Positions 42,401 through 50,790 are shown, counted from the first letter of the stretch. The stretch is 64,000 nucleotides of DNA from JBGTFE01 sp036403235 (GCA_036403235.1 DASWRI010000065.1:1-64000), one strand, 5' to 3'. Translations and numbers: made by a program. Notes: a model not told the origin generated them from the letters alone.

Positions 42401-44563
42401 GTTGATGTTCGAGCGGCTGCGATTATTAAAAGCAATCGTCGCCGCGCCGTTGAGTTGCCCGTCCATCACGTCGGCCTTGAGATTGTTGAGCGCGACCTGT
42501 TCGTTGCTGGCGACGACGTTGGCGGTCGCCGCGCCGAGCTTGATGCTGCCGATGGTGCCGCCGCCGAGACTCATATCGGCGCTGGCGCGATAGCGTCCCG
42601 AAGGCTCGAGCACAAAAACGGGTTTGTAGATTTTTACGTTTTCGAGATTTCCGCCTTCGGGCAAATTCTTGTTTTTCGTCAAAACGACGTTTCCGGCGTT
42701 GACGTCGCCCGAGCTTCCTTCAATCACGCCGCGCCGAATCGTCAGGCGAACGCCGCCGACATTCAGAGTTCCGAGTGTGGCCGCGTCGGTTTCGAGCTTG
42801 GCGATTTGCACATTGTTTGAAAAAATTACGGTGTCGGCGGGCGTGTCGCGGATGGTTACGTCCGATGCGTTCAAATTGGCAATCAGCGCGCCGCTCGCTT
42901 CGACCCGGTCGGAGCGGAAATTTTTGGCGGTAATATCGGTCGTACCTTTTTCCGTGCGCAGGCGAAAATCGTCTGCCGAAAGGTTTTTCAGTTTTGTTTT
43001 ATCGATTTGCCCGTTGTTGGCCTGCAAATTGTCGAGCGTTACGCTGGTGTCTTTCGGCCGGTCTTTGACCTTTAAGTTTCTGCCCGTCACGTTTTGCAGC
43101 TCGATGTTGTTGAGCTTGAATTTCGAAGCGCGAACGCTCGGCGCGGTGACGTCGGTCATGCCGCCGCTCGAAGAAAGTTTGAGATTTCCGGCCTGCAAGT
43201 TTTCAAATTCGGTTTTATCAATCGTAAAGGTGCGCGCCCGCGTGTTGCCGAAATTTGCGGAAAACTGTTTGTCTTTATATTCGGCGACGGCGTCCGAGAT
43301 AAAAAGCCCGCCGATTGTTCCGAACGGCGCTTTGGCGGCCGCCGCCTGCAGCTCGCCGACCCAGCGAAAGTCAGTGCCCGTGCCGCGAACGTTGCCGATA
43401 AGCTGCGGAAAATCAATCTTGAAATCTTCAAACGTCAAAAGCTCGGCAATTGCTTTTCCGTTTGCTTCATACATCGAGTTGGTGCCTTCGACGGTCGCGG
43501 CGACGTTTAGTGCTTTGAGATAAATTCCGTAAGCCGAAAGCGCCTCGGAGTCGATTTTGCCTTCGACCTTGTAGCTGTCGCCCGCGCCCGTAACTTTTCC
43601 GGCAAAATTGGCGATTCCGCGAAGCGGCGTCCCGAGCGGCAGAATGTTTGACGTCTGCGTCAAATCGACGGTCGAGCTGATATTCAAATCGTACTGCAGA
43701 TTTTTCCAGTCGGTCAGACGGCCGTTTAAGGTCGATTCGCCAATCGGCGTCGTCAGCTTAAATTCGCTGATTTCCGCGCCCGTATTGTCGGCGATGCCTT
43801 TGGCGCGAACGTCGATTGGCTCGACCGGCTTTTCGTCGTAAACAAAAACCGAATCGGCCGATGTCACGTCGAAATTGTAGCGTTTTTGCTCGTCGGGAAC
43901 GGCGTAGGTCGTCGGCTCGAGCAGAAAGGCGACGTTTTTTGCGTCTGCCGAAATTTTGTGCTGCACGTCGCCGAAATGAATCAGGCCTTCTTTGAGCGAG
44001 AATTTGATGGAGTCGTATTTGAAATTGACGCGCGAGCCTTGTTTGTCTTCGACAAACTGGAGATTCGAGAAATTGGATTTCCCGTTTTCGTCAAATTTTA
44101 CCCAGACTTCCGCGCCCGTAATGTCGGTCGAATCGACCTTGATGTCGCGACTCAGCTGCCACGCGTAAAGGTTTTGAACGGTTAGGCCGATATGCCCTTC
44201 GCGGATAAAAAATAATTTGTCGCCGGAAACTTTGTCGGTAAAAGTCGCGTTTTTGAGTTCTAATTCGAGCGGTGAAACGGTGACGCGGAAGACATCGGCG
44301 TCGAACACCACCCCGATTTCCGCCATTTTGTTGACAAACTGCGTTTTGACGTAATTGTCAAAAACGCCGTAGCGATAGGAAACAACCAGCAAAATAGCGA
44401 ACAGAACAGCCAGAATGGCCAGTCCGCCCGCGCCGATTCCGGCGTTGCGGCGGGTAAAATATCGACGGCGCGCAGGTTCGGTCGCCGCTTCTTCCGGTGT
44501 CGTTTCCGCCGCCTCTTGTTGTTCTTCTATGTCTCCGTTTTGGTTGTTGTTTTCTTCCGACAT
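39401..44563 (-). CDS. tamB: TamB/AsmA-like inner-membrane translocation module protein
   Basis: This 1720-residue protein spans the periplasm and works with TamA in outer-membrane protein or phospholipid transport. It has an acidic N-terminus of about 45 residues, one anchor (GIGAGGLAILAVLFAILLVV) and a very long repetitive beta-rich body (a lipid-groove type fold). The C-terminal DUF490/TamB domain ends VTRNNNVFSFEVRLRKRF. The ATG at 44563 was preferred over a TTG at 44581. It sits 27 bp after ribBX and 33 bp before tamA on the same strand, so the three are probably one transcript. Confidence 0.9.
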   Translation of the reverse strand: MSEENNNQNGDIEEQQEAAETTPEEAATEPARRRYFTRRNAGIGAGGLAILAVLFAILLVVSYRYGVFDNYVKTQFVNKMAEIGVVFDADVFRVTVSPLELELKNATFTDKVSGDKLFFIREGHIGLTVQNLYAWQLSRDIKVDSTDITGAEVWVKFDENGKSNFSNLQFVEDKQGSRVNFKYDSIKFSLKEGLIHFGDVQHKISADAKNVAFLLEPTTYAVPDEQKRYNFDVTSADSVFVYDEKPVEPIDVRAKGIADNTGAEISEFKLTTPIGESTLNGRLTDWKNLQYDLNISSTVDLTQTSNILPLGTPLRGIANFAGKVTGAGDSYKVEGKIDSEALSAYGIYLKALNVAATVEGTNSMYEANGKAIAELLTFEDFKIDFPQLIGNVRGTGTDFRWVGELQAAAAKAPFGTIGGLFISDAVAEYKDKQFSANFGNTRARTFTIDKTEFENLQAGNLKLSSSGGMTDVTAPSVRASKFKLNNIELQNVTGRNLKVKDRPKDTSVTLDNLQANNGQIDKTKLKNLSADDFRLRTEKGTTDITAKNFRSDRVEASGALIANLNASDVTIRDTPADTVIFSNNVQIAKLETDAATLGTLNVGGVRLTIRRGVIEGSSGDVNAGNVVLTKNKNLPEGGNLENVKIYKPVFVLEPSGRYRASADMSLGGGTIGSIKLGAATANVVASNEQVALNNLKADVMDGQLNGAATIAFNNRSRSNINAVFSNLDLGKLLALQGGRVVPIEGQTTGQVNLTFAGTNFKTASGNLTADIVANAGTQDKGLIPVTGRVEATATNGLFNLDLARLNTEKSELNATGRLDLNGYDSNLNVSLASTDAGEITRIVKVLEISPSLEQQIDSYQAEFAGNLQFKGTLTGNVSDPSIDGHASVDTIALRGRTLGSVALDVAVSPAGTELKNGILQEPNGGGNLAFDVNIPTGGADNISVQATLNKINTGNLLAALPVGTFPDQFKDFQAQTSGTINLTGLPKNMQGEANISSTAGTINGQPFDGFDAKATFAGTLVNLENFNVRFGNGYLRANGTYSTDTTAFDLNIESKDVEFARVRPFIPKNQNLPNINGVIDLQAKATGIVDDSRTYNINFSGTGRNVVYNESGIGVVTFVGKTENEQLNANLTVNFENQPQTIMATVNFADENLPFRAETTFNNTELAPFIALVRPATGENDVAVSGRATGTIFIAGNLSSLDDTGKRVFTTDNLSGSAEFSQLALQIGDTPLTATEAVSVRFNSKEVVFDSARFNGGGSNMVVSGTKALTDDGINNLTVNGTINLRILNALSPNTFFSGLTQVDIRLTGPNKTARLNGEAIAQNASISTFVGSERLTFERVKGRVLFTSNQAQIDELTGFLGGGRVSITGGAQLNDSLQLQAFRFGLNGSNITVPLPKNFITTGDAEVEINGRRIGSDLTTRISGKINARRSLYTEDIDLADIIGGRSEGSLEQGGGASIFGTTQLDLLIEGRDALVVRNNLADLTASLSLRVTGEVDYPQISGRVTANAGGTILFRKERYEVQRGVLEFPPNATGIEPIINLQAESEINGYQVFVNLSGNLADTESLNASVRSNPALPQADVVSLITTGSLSNNEGGIPTLAQSGINTATEILADEIINKPLSKATDKLFGLNRFEIDPIISGQRLNPTARLTVGRQINRNLLITYSTNLSEDQNQVLALEYRVSNRLSFVAQYEQRSLSNVTRNNNVFSFEVRLRKRF

Positions 44564-44590
44564 AACACCACTTTGACTCAACTTCCAAAT

Positions 44591-45718
44591 TTATAAATTG
44601 ACGGTTTCCACAATTTCCAAATCAAACGCTTCGATTGCGGAAACGCGCGGCGGGTGATTGGAGAGGAGACGAATTTTCCGCACGCCCAAATCGTTTAAAA
44701 TCTGCGCTCCGATGCCGTAATCACGAAAACTTCCGTAGCCGGTAATTTTCCGCGCCGTCTGAAAATTCAGATTTTTTTCCTGCATCAGCGCGTAAGTCTG
44801 CAATTGATGAATCAAGTCGAGATTGTGTTCGCGCTGACGTAAATAGAGTATCACTCCTTTGCCCGTTTCGGCTATCTTTTTTAAAGAGGTCTGAATCGCC
44901 TGCGAGGCTTCGCCGAGACGCGAGCCGAACATCGCAAAGGTGACGTTCTCGGTTTGGACGCGCACCAAAACCGGTTCGGTTGCTTCGGAAATATTTCCCA
45001 TCGTCAGCGCGATGTGCGTTTCGCCGTTGACGACGTTTTCATAGATAAAAGCGCGAAACGCGCCGTAATCGGTCGGCAAATCAGTTTCGACGACGCGCCG
45101 GACGAGCGTTTCTTTTTGAATCCGGTAACGGACGAGGTTGGCGACCGAGATGATTTTCAAATCGTGTTTTTCGGCAAATTTGACGAGTTCGGGCAGACGC
45201 GCCATCGTGCCGTCGTCGTTCATAATCTCGCAGACGACGCCCGCCGGACGACAGCCCGCGATGCGCGCGATATCGACGCTCGCCTCGGTTTGCCCGACGC
45301 GCACCAGGACGCCGCCGTTTTTCGCGCGCAGCGGGAAAATATGTCCGGGACGCGCCAAATCCGCCGGTTTCGAAACGGGATTGACGGCGGTCAAAATCGT
45401 GTGCGCGCGGTCGGCGGCGGAAATTCCGGTCGTTACGCCCGTCCGGGCTTCGATGGAAATCGTAAAAGCCGTCCCCATGCTCGAAGTGTTTTCGGACGTC
45501 TGCGGCGGAAGATGCAGCTCGTCGCAGCGCTCTTCGGTCAGCGGCAGACAAATCAGGCCGCGCGCGTGCGTGACCATAAAATTGATGATTTCCGGCGTTA
45601 CTTTTTCCGCCGCGCAGACCAAATCACCTTCGTTTTCGCGGTCTTCGTCGTCGGTAATAATTATCATTTTGCCGGCCGCAATATCGGCGGCGGCTTCTTC
45701 TATCGTGGCAAAAGGCAT
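44591..45718 (-). CDS. RibB fused to a degenerate GTP cyclohydrolase II domain (RibBX-like)
   Basis: The N-terminal 200 residues are 3,4-dihydroxy-2-butanone 4-phosphate synthase, making the four-carbon riboflavin precursor from ribulose 5-phosphate: DDEDRENEGDLVCAAEKV, RTGVTTGISAADRAHTI and GHIFPLRAK are intact. The C-terminal half has the GTP cyclohydrolase II fold but has lost its chemistry. The zinc-binding HxEC and CDCG segments are replaced by VQTENVTFAMFGSRLGEAS, and the catalytic RQEGRGIGL by RQREHNLDL. It should not open GTP. This fits the RibBX class, in which the second domain has no cyclohydrolase activity. No other rib gene is in the window. Confidence 0.87.
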   Translation of the reverse strand: MPFATIEEAAADIAAGKMIIITDDEDRENEGDLVCAAEKVTPEIINFMVTHARGLICLPLTEERCDELHLPPQTSENTSSMGTAFTISIEARTGVTTGISAADRAHTILTAVNPVSKPADLARPGHIFPLRAKNGGVLVRVGQTEASVDIARIAGCRPAGVVCEIMNDDGTMARLPELVKFAEKHDLKIISVANLVRYRIQKETLVRRVVETDLPTDYGAFRAFIYENVVNGETHIALTMGNISEATEPVLVRVQTENVTFAMFGSRLGEASQAIQTSLKKIAETGKGVILYLRQREHNLDLIHQLQTYALMQEKNLNFQTARKITGYGSFRDYGIGAQILNDLGVRKIRLLSNHPPRVSAIEAFDLEIVETVNL

Positions 45719-45727
45719 CGGTTCGAT

Positions 45728-45850
45728 TTTGGATTTTAGATTTTTGATTTGCGATTTCTGGCAAATCGTTTGTTATGAGTAAATTTTAGCTAAAAGAAAA
45801 GACTTTGGCGAATAAAAACGGCAGTTAACAATTAACAATTAACCATTTAC
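45728..45850. repeat. Short-word direct repeats between ribBX and the LolC/E gene
   Basis: The divergent gap contains TTTTGGATTTTAGATTTTTG (from 45729) and AACAATTAACAATTAACCAT (from 45829). Both are runs of near-repeated 7-9 base words in the style of the palindromes, but here without an inverted partner. No clear promoter was recognised. Confidence 0.5.
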
Positions 45851-45859
45851 AATGACGTG

Positions 45860-47041
45860 ATGCGTTTTGAACTCAAACTCGCCTGGAAATATTTTCGCGC
45901 GCGCCGCAAAAGTCTGGCGCGATTTACGGCCGTCGCCGCCGTCGTCGGGATTGCGGCGGGCGTGGCGAGCCTGATTATCGCTCAGGCGCTCGCGCGCGGC
46001 TTCTCGGACGAAATGCAGGACAAAATTCTGGCGAGCACGGCGCACGTTTCCGTATTTCTGGGCGACGGCGCGAAAATCGAAAACTGGCGGGAGATAAAGG
46101 AAAACCTGGAAAAAATCGAAAACGTCAGAGAAGTTTCCGCGACGACTTACCGGAGCTCAATGCTGCTCGGCGCGGAAACGATAAACTATGCGGTTTTAAG
46201 AGTTGACAGTCAAATTTCAAATTTCAAATCACAAACCGGAGACCAAAAAACCAAAGACCAAATCGTCGAAATTTCAATCGGCGAAAAACTCGCCGAAAAA
46301 ACAAATCTGAAAATCGGCGACGAGGCGGAAATCGTCGTTTTGGAAAATCAAATCGCGCCGCGCCGCGTCAACGCTCTGGTCGCAGACATTTTTCGCACCG
46401 GGCTTTACGAATACGATTCGACGTGGATTCTGGTCTCGCCCGAAAATTTTGCCGCGCTTGACGGCGCGAAAAATTTTACGCCGACCGTTTTGAACGTTTC
46501 GGTCGCGGACATCTACAAAGCGCGCGAGACGGCCGGGAAAATCAGGGAAGTTGCGGGCGAAAATTTTAAAGTCCTCGATTGGCAGGAAGCAAATCAGCCG
46601 CTTTTCGCCGCGCTTAGTTTGGAGAGAAAAGTTTCGCTCGCGATAATTTCGCTGATAATTTTTGTCGCGGTTTTGAATATTACGACGACGCTCGCGCTTT
46701 TAGTTAACGAGCGTCGTCTTGACATCGCCGTCCTGCGAACGTGCGGCGCGCGGGCGCGTAATTTAATTTCGGTTTTTTTGCTCGAAGGCCTGCTTTTAGG
46801 CTTTTGGGGAATCGTTCTCGGCGTGATTTCAGGACTCCTGGGCTGCTCGGCGGGCAATTATTTCCGCGTTATAAATCTTTCGGCGGAAGTTTATTCTTTA
46901 AGCTATGTCCCGTTTCATCCGAAAATTTTTAATATTTTATTGATAATTCTTATCGCCTTTCTGTTGTGTCTGGCGGCGAGCTTTTATCCGGCCTATAAAG
47001 CGAGCCGGATAAAGCCGCTGGAGAATTTGCGAACGCGATAA
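45860..47041 (+). CDS. LolC/LolE-type lipoprotein-releasing ABC permease
   Basis: This 393-residue inner-membrane permease is of the FtsX/LolCE type, which extracts lipoproteins for transfer to LolA. It has one N-terminal helix (LARFTAVAAVVGIAAGVASL), a periplasmic domain of about 215 residues and three C-terminal helices in the FtsX domain (AIISLIIFVAVLNITTTLAL, NERRLDIAVLRTCGARARNL, HPKIFNILLIILIAFLLCLA). No LolD ATPase gene is adjacent. Residues about 115-134 (NFKSQTGDQKTKDQ) are written by AATTTCAAATTTCAAATC-type words and look like a repeat inserted in frame in the periplasmic domain. ATG 45860 was chosen over GTG 45857. Confidence 0.87.
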   Translation: MRFELKLAWKYFRARRKSLARFTAVAAVVGIAAGVASLIIAQALARGFSDEMQDKILASTAHVSVFLGDGAKIENWREIKENLEKIENVREVSATTYRSSMLLGAETINYAVLRVDSQISNFKSQTGDQKTKDQIVEISIGEKLAEKTNLKIGDEAEIVVLENQIAPRRVNALVADIFRTGLYEYDSTWILVSPENFAALDGAKNFTPTVLNVSVADIYKARETAGKIREVAGENFKVLDWQEANQPLFAALSLERKVSLAIISLIIFVAVLNITTTLALLVNERRLDIAVLRTCGARARNLISVFLLEGLLLGFWGIVLGVISGLLGCSAGNYFRVINLSAEVYSLSYVPFHPKIFNILLIILIAFLLCLAASFYPAYKASRIKPLENLRTR

Positions 47042-47042
47042 T

Positions 47043-48917
47043 TTATTTTTGGCTCAGCAATTTATTGTTTTTTTGAAAGAAAAGCTTCGCAATTTCGATG
47101 CGCCCGACGCCGCGCATTTCTTTGGCCGCCAGTCTCTCGACGATTGACGCCGCCTGTTCAAAATCCGTTTCAATCAAAGGCTCAATCGCGTCCTGAAAAC
47201 CGAAACCGACGCGCGGCGCGAAAACGGTCGCGCTCGAAGCCGAAGAGACGTCGAGGCCTAATGCCGGCGCGGACGCGTCTTTCAAATTAAAATTTTCGAT
47301 TTTGTTGATTTTTTGAATCGTTTCTTCGAGCGAAACAAGCGCCTGAGTTTTGTCGAATTTAGCCAAAACGCTTGTTTTACCAAAAAATATTTTTACTAAA
47401 TTGGCGGAAGAGTCTTCCTTTTTCAAGTCTCGCTCGGCATCGCTGAGCAGGCCGAAAGCGCGCTGCCTGTCAAAATCCGTTTCGGCCTGCACGGCTTTTT
47501 TATCGATTTTAGGCTGGAGCAGAAATTGAGCAATCCCGATTTTAACGACCGCACGGCGCAGAGTTTCATTGATTTGCGGTGCGAGCTCTTCGGCCGTTTC
47601 GATTTCCTTTTTTTGGACGAAATAGAGCGCGGCGCGGTAAAGCAAAAACGAAACGGCGTCTTCGCGCAGATTTTCATCGTCGATTTTTTCCGCAATTTTG
47701 ACTCCGCGTTTGTAATCTTCGGCTTTTGTCGAGACCGCGGCTTTGATGTAAGCGATTTTTTTGGCAATCGCGTCGCTTTCCTTATCGGCCTTTTCTTCCA
47801 GATAAGAAATTAAAGCATCGTAAATTTCCTCTTTCGTCGCGTTTTTCGGCAAGCTGTCAAGCCCGTCGCCGCTTTCGGAAGTTTGATTTTGCCTGTTCGG
47901 ATAAAGAAGAATTTGCAGTTGAGCTAAAAAAACGCGAGTCGGCTGCGCCAGCTCGGACGCAAATCTTTCATAATAACCGGCGACGCTGTTTCCCAAAACC
48001 AATATATCGGCGGCTTTTTTCTTGTTTTCATCCGTGTCCGGCAGAATCGGGCGAGTGAAAAACGATTGGTAAACGGCGCTCAAAAAATTCCTCGTGCGAA
48101 TCGGCTCGCTCTGCGCGACGGCGGGCAGATTCTGCTGGTTCGGATTAACCACGAGAATCGTTTCGCCGCCCGAATTTGTTCCGAAAGTAAAGCCCGATTT
48201 AAAAAGATAGCCGGCTAAAATCTGCGCTTCGGAAGTATCGGGCGGAGAATTTTTAAAACGTGCCAGAGCCAAATCAAACAATCGATTGGCTAAATTTGCG
48301 TCTTTTTTTCGCAAATCGGTCAAAACATTTTGCAGATTATAAGAAATTCCGTCAGCCAGGCTTCTTTCCGCCAGCGTAAAAGCCAGATTCGGATTATTTT
48401 CGACGGCTTGCTGCGCCAATCTCAAAAGCTGTTCGCTGCGCGCCGTTTTATCGTCAAACGCGCCTTTCGCCTTTTTCTCGTCGGAATCTTTTTCGGCCAG
48501 CTGTTTTAAGAAATTTTCCGCCAGCGCCGCGTCGTATTTTTGCGCCACTCTTAAAATAATAGTCCGCAGACCGGTTTTGTCGGAATAAGAAAAAAACTGC
48601 GCCATTTTTTCATTTTTTGGCAAATCCGAAACTTCATCGGTTATTTTCCACGCTTTTACCAGCCATTTTGTCGAAATTGTCTGATTTTCTTCCCAGAGCA
48701 AATCCGCCGCTTCCGCCATTACTTCGACCGCCGTTTTTTTATCTTCCCAGAAAACGGCTTCTTCGGCAGTTTTTTCGATTAGCGAAATTGCCTGCATTTT
48801 TTGTATCTGAAGTTTTTGTTCTTTTTCGGATAAGACTTTCGGCGTTGATTTCGGAGACGGTTTTTGGCCAAAAACCAGAAGCGGTAAAATTAAAATGATT
48901 AAGGCGATTTTTTTCAT
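47043..48917 (-). CDS. Exported helical-repeat protein, unknown function (624 residues)
   Basis: The family is not recognised. A signal peptide (MKKIALIILILPLLVFG) is followed by a long, almost entirely helical protein rich in Lys, Ala and Glu, with TPR/HEAT-like spacing of helices (e.g. LRLAQQAVENNPNLAFTLAE, IAQFLLQPKIDKKAVQAET). It is the last gene of a four-gene operon. The upstream gene ends 10 bp before it and its own end touches the convergent permease gene. A scaffold role in the periplasm is a guess from the repeat architecture. Confidence 0.7.
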   Translation of the reverse strand: MKKIALIILILPLLVFGQKPSPKSTPKVLSEKEQKLQIQKMQAISLIEKTAEEAVFWEDKKTAVEVMAEAADLLWEENQTISTKWLVKAWKITDEVSDLPKNEKMAQFFSYSDKTGLRTIILRVAQKYDAALAENFLKQLAEKDSDEKKAKGAFDDKTARSEQLLRLAQQAVENNPNLAFTLAERSLADGISYNLQNVLTDLRKKDANLANRLFDLALARFKNSPPDTSEAQILAGYLFKSGFTFGTNSGGETILVVNPNQQNLPAVAQSEPIRTRNFLSAVYQSFFTRPILPDTDENKKKAADILVLGNSVAGYYERFASELAQPTRVFLAQLQILLYPNRQNQTSESGDGLDSLPKNATKEEIYDALISYLEEKADKESDAIAKKIAYIKAAVSTKAEDYKRGVKIAEKIDDENLREDAVSFLLYRAALYFVQKKEIETAEELAPQINETLRRAVVKIGIAQFLLQPKIDKKAVQAETDFDRQRAFGLLSDAERDLKKEDSSANLVKIFFGKTSVLAKFDKTQALVSLEETIQKINKIENFNLKDASAPALGLDVSSASSATVFAPRVGFGFQDAIEPLIETDFEQAASIVERLAAKEMRGVGRIEIAKLFFQKNNKLLSQK

Positions 48918-48927
48918 TTTGCTTCCT

Positions 48928-49587
48928 TTACTGTTTAATGGTTATTCCCGAAGTTGTGTTTGTCGGCACAATTAAATTTACCGAATATGTTCCGTTATCT
49001 TCTATTTTCAGCGACATTTCAAAATTCGCGTCGGGATGATTGGAAAAAGGCATGACGCGGTTCAGCGGAATAATTATATTTTTCTTCAGCTTCGCATCGT
49101 AAACCAGCGCCGTCGCGTATAACAGGAAAACCTGACTTTTGTTTTCCTGCTCTTTTACCAGCGCAATGGTTTTTTCATCCATCACGGCAGCGGCAAGATT
49201 TATTTGACTGGCGGGCTGATTTTTTAACCGCTCCCGGATTTCATCGGTTAGCGAAAGATTTGACTTAAATTGGCGATTTTCATTTTTCGACAGAAGATTT
49301 TTGGAAAAACTGCCTTTCCCGACCAGCAGGCCGATTTTTTCTTCCGTTTCCATTTGTTTTAATTTGCCCGCTTTGACCGCCTGATATTCTTCTTTTTGGC
49401 TGATAATTCGCAGTTCATAGCTGATTTCCCACTTGGTTTTTTCATTATCTACGCCGGGCAGATTAACCAAGTTTATTTGTATCGAGGCGGTTTGCGGCGA
49501 ATTCTTTAACGGCTCTACTTTGGTTTGAAGAAAACTGCTGCTCACAAAAAACACGACAATCAATAAAAAAGAATTAAGAAGTTTCAT
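48928..49587 (-). CDS. Exported protein, unknown function (219 residues)
   Basis: The family is not recognised. A signal peptide (LLNSFLLIVVFFVSSSFLQT) precedes a mixed alpha/beta domain with strands such as TASIQINLVNLPGVDNEKTK, KSQVFLLYATALVYDAKL and DNGTYSVNLIVPTNTTSGIT. The only candidate pattern is an immunoglobulin-like strand order, which is weak. It follows the thioredoxin-like gene by one base, and the 624-residue gene follows after 10 bp, so the three are translated from one message. Confidence 0.65.
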   Translation of the reverse strand: MKLLNSFLLIVVFFVSSSFLQTKVEPLKNSPQTASIQINLVNLPGVDNEKTKWEISYELRIISQKEEYQAVKAGKLKQMETEEKIGLLVGKGSFSKNLLSKNENRQFKSNLSLTDEIRERLKNQPASQINLAAAVMDEKTIALVKEQENKSQVFLLYATALVYDAKLKKNIIIPLNRVMPFSNHPDANFEMSLKIEDNGTYSVNLIVPTNTTSGITIKQ

Positions 49588-49588
49588 A

Positions 49589-50128
49589 CTACATTTCTCC
49601 TAAGTTAAGTTCTTTGAGCAGCGTTTCCTGACTGGGCGAGCTGCCAAACCAGGTTTTCGTAATAACGCCGTTTTCAATTATCATTTTCGTCGGAAAATAT
49701 TTTAACTGGAGACTTCTGAATATCTCCGCGCCGCTGTCGATTAAGACCGGAAACGCAATATTGTTTTCCTTAACGAAATCAGTAACGATGCTTTTATCTT
49801 CTATCGAAGCACCGTAAACTTTGTATTCATTGGATATTTTCGGCAAATTGTCGGAAATCATTCCCAGCTCCTTTTTGCAGGCGTCGCACTTACTCGATAA
49901 AAAAATTAAAAATGTCTTTCCCTTTTCGACATCGTCAAAATAGTTGACATTATTTTTGTAGTTGACGAGATTGCTTTTCGGAAGAGATACGTTGGAAATT
50001 TTTACGGCTTCGTTTAACTCGGATTTAAGTCTATGCTGTTTCCAAATATTCAGAAATATGGAAAATGATAGAAAAACACCGAGTATCAGCGGAACGGTGA
50101 CAAAGGGTTTGATGTAGAAGCTTTTCAT
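49589..50128 (-). CDS. Membrane-anchored thioredoxin-like (TlpA/redoxin) protein
   Basis: The 179-residue product has one N-terminal anchor (VTVPLILGVFLSFSIFLNIW) and a periplasmic thioredoxin-fold domain. The active site is FLSSKCDACKKEL (CDAC) and the cis-Pro region is LKYFPTKMIIENGVI. It should reduce, oxidise or isomerise disulfides outside the inner membrane. The next gene upstream encodes a secreted peptide with nine Cys, an obvious candidate substrate. The ATG at 50128 was chosen; the longer frame to 50176 runs through a hairpin and adds MRKHDSRIMLPHLLIN, which is hairpin-encoded. Confidence 0.82.
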   Translation of the reverse strand: MKSFYIKPFVTVPLILGVFLSFSIFLNIWKQHRLKSELNEAVKISNVSLPKSNLVNYKNNVNYFDDVEKGKTFLIFLSSKCDACKKELGMISDNLPKISNEYKVYGASIEDKSIVTDFVKENNIAFPVLIDSGAEIFRSLQLKYFPTKMIIENGVITKTWFGSSPSQETLLKELNLGEM

Positions 50129-50142
50129 ATTAATTAGTAAGT

Positions 50143-50174
50143 GAGGAAGCATGATTCGTGAATCATGCTTCCTC
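50143..50174 (-). terminator. 14-bp perfect hairpin between the Cys-rich peptide and redoxin genes
   Basis: Arms 50143-50156 (GAGGAAGCATGATT) and 50161-50174 pair perfectly around a 4-base loop. It lies within a polycistronic unit, so it may be a partial terminator or a 3' stabiliser that gives excess of the first gene product, the secreted peptide. Confidence 0.65.
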
Positions 50175-50185
50175 AAAATCGGCCG

Positions 50186-50440
50186 TTAGTGCACGCCTCC
50201 GGAATCCGGCTCAAAGTCGCAGTCGTCCCAGTGCCCGCACCCGTCGCAGGTGTAAGCACAAACACAGACATTGTTTGAGCAATCCGTTTCTCCTACTAAA
50301 TGACACGTATAAGTGATATGACAGTTATTTGCGTCCCTAAACGTAATGGTGGCATCGCAAGCCGCATAGATTGAAATCGGAACGATTGACAAAACTATAC
50401 CCGCGAAAAAGGACATTAATCCTACTTTCAAAGTTTTCAT
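50186..50440 (-). CDS. Secreted Cys-rich small protein
   Basis: The 84-residue precursor has a signal peptide (GLMSFFAGIVLSIVPISIYA) and a mature part of about 58 residues with nine Cys (ACDATITF, NNCHITYTCH, TDCSNNVCVCAYTC, DGCGHWDDCDF) and an acidic/glycine C-terminus. The pattern implies several disulfides or a metal site. The family is not recognised. It is the first gene of the operon and is directly followed by a membrane-anchored thioredoxin-like gene. Toxin, signalling peptide and structural roles are all open. Confidence 0.7.
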   Translation of the reverse strand: MKTLKVGLMSFFAGIVLSIVPISIYAACDATITFRDANNCHITYTCHLVGETDCSNNVCVCAYTCDGCGHWDDCDFEPDSGGVH

Positions 50441-50790
50441 ACTTGTAATCTCCTGGTTTTCTAAGTTTATTTGTCGGGAGTTTGTGGAAAAAACTCGGCA
50501 GGATATAGATAAAATCGGGAGTTTTTATCTCAAACAAGCGACAATTGTTTGTAAAGCGAAAATATTATGCGCCTCAGATGTTTTCCCTGTCAAGTATTTT
50601 TTTGCTAGCTTTTAACATTATATAAACAAAAACCCTGAATTTACGGCGTCGCAGAAATTTTCTTTTGGATTTTTCCGCGCTTTATGATTATATTCAAACA
50701 AGTCTCGGAAAATTTAATCTTGAAAAATTTGCTCTAAAGGTTCAGACTTTGGTTATAATAAGTTTCCATTGAAAGTCAGCTTTTATTTTT
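50441..50790 (+). promoter_or_regulatory. 350-bp divergent gap before clpC
   Basis: No gene is seen. TATAAT at 50754-50759 with a poor upstream TTGCTC is a possible clpC promoter. On the other strand the leader of the Cys-rich gene carries a ribosome site GGAG (50450 region). No palindrome of the word type is present. Confidence 0.3.

Noticed and set aside
44591..45718. Functional bifunctional RibBA
   Set aside because: The zinc ligands and catalytic residues of the GTP cyclohydrolase II half are replaced, so only the RibB activity is supported.
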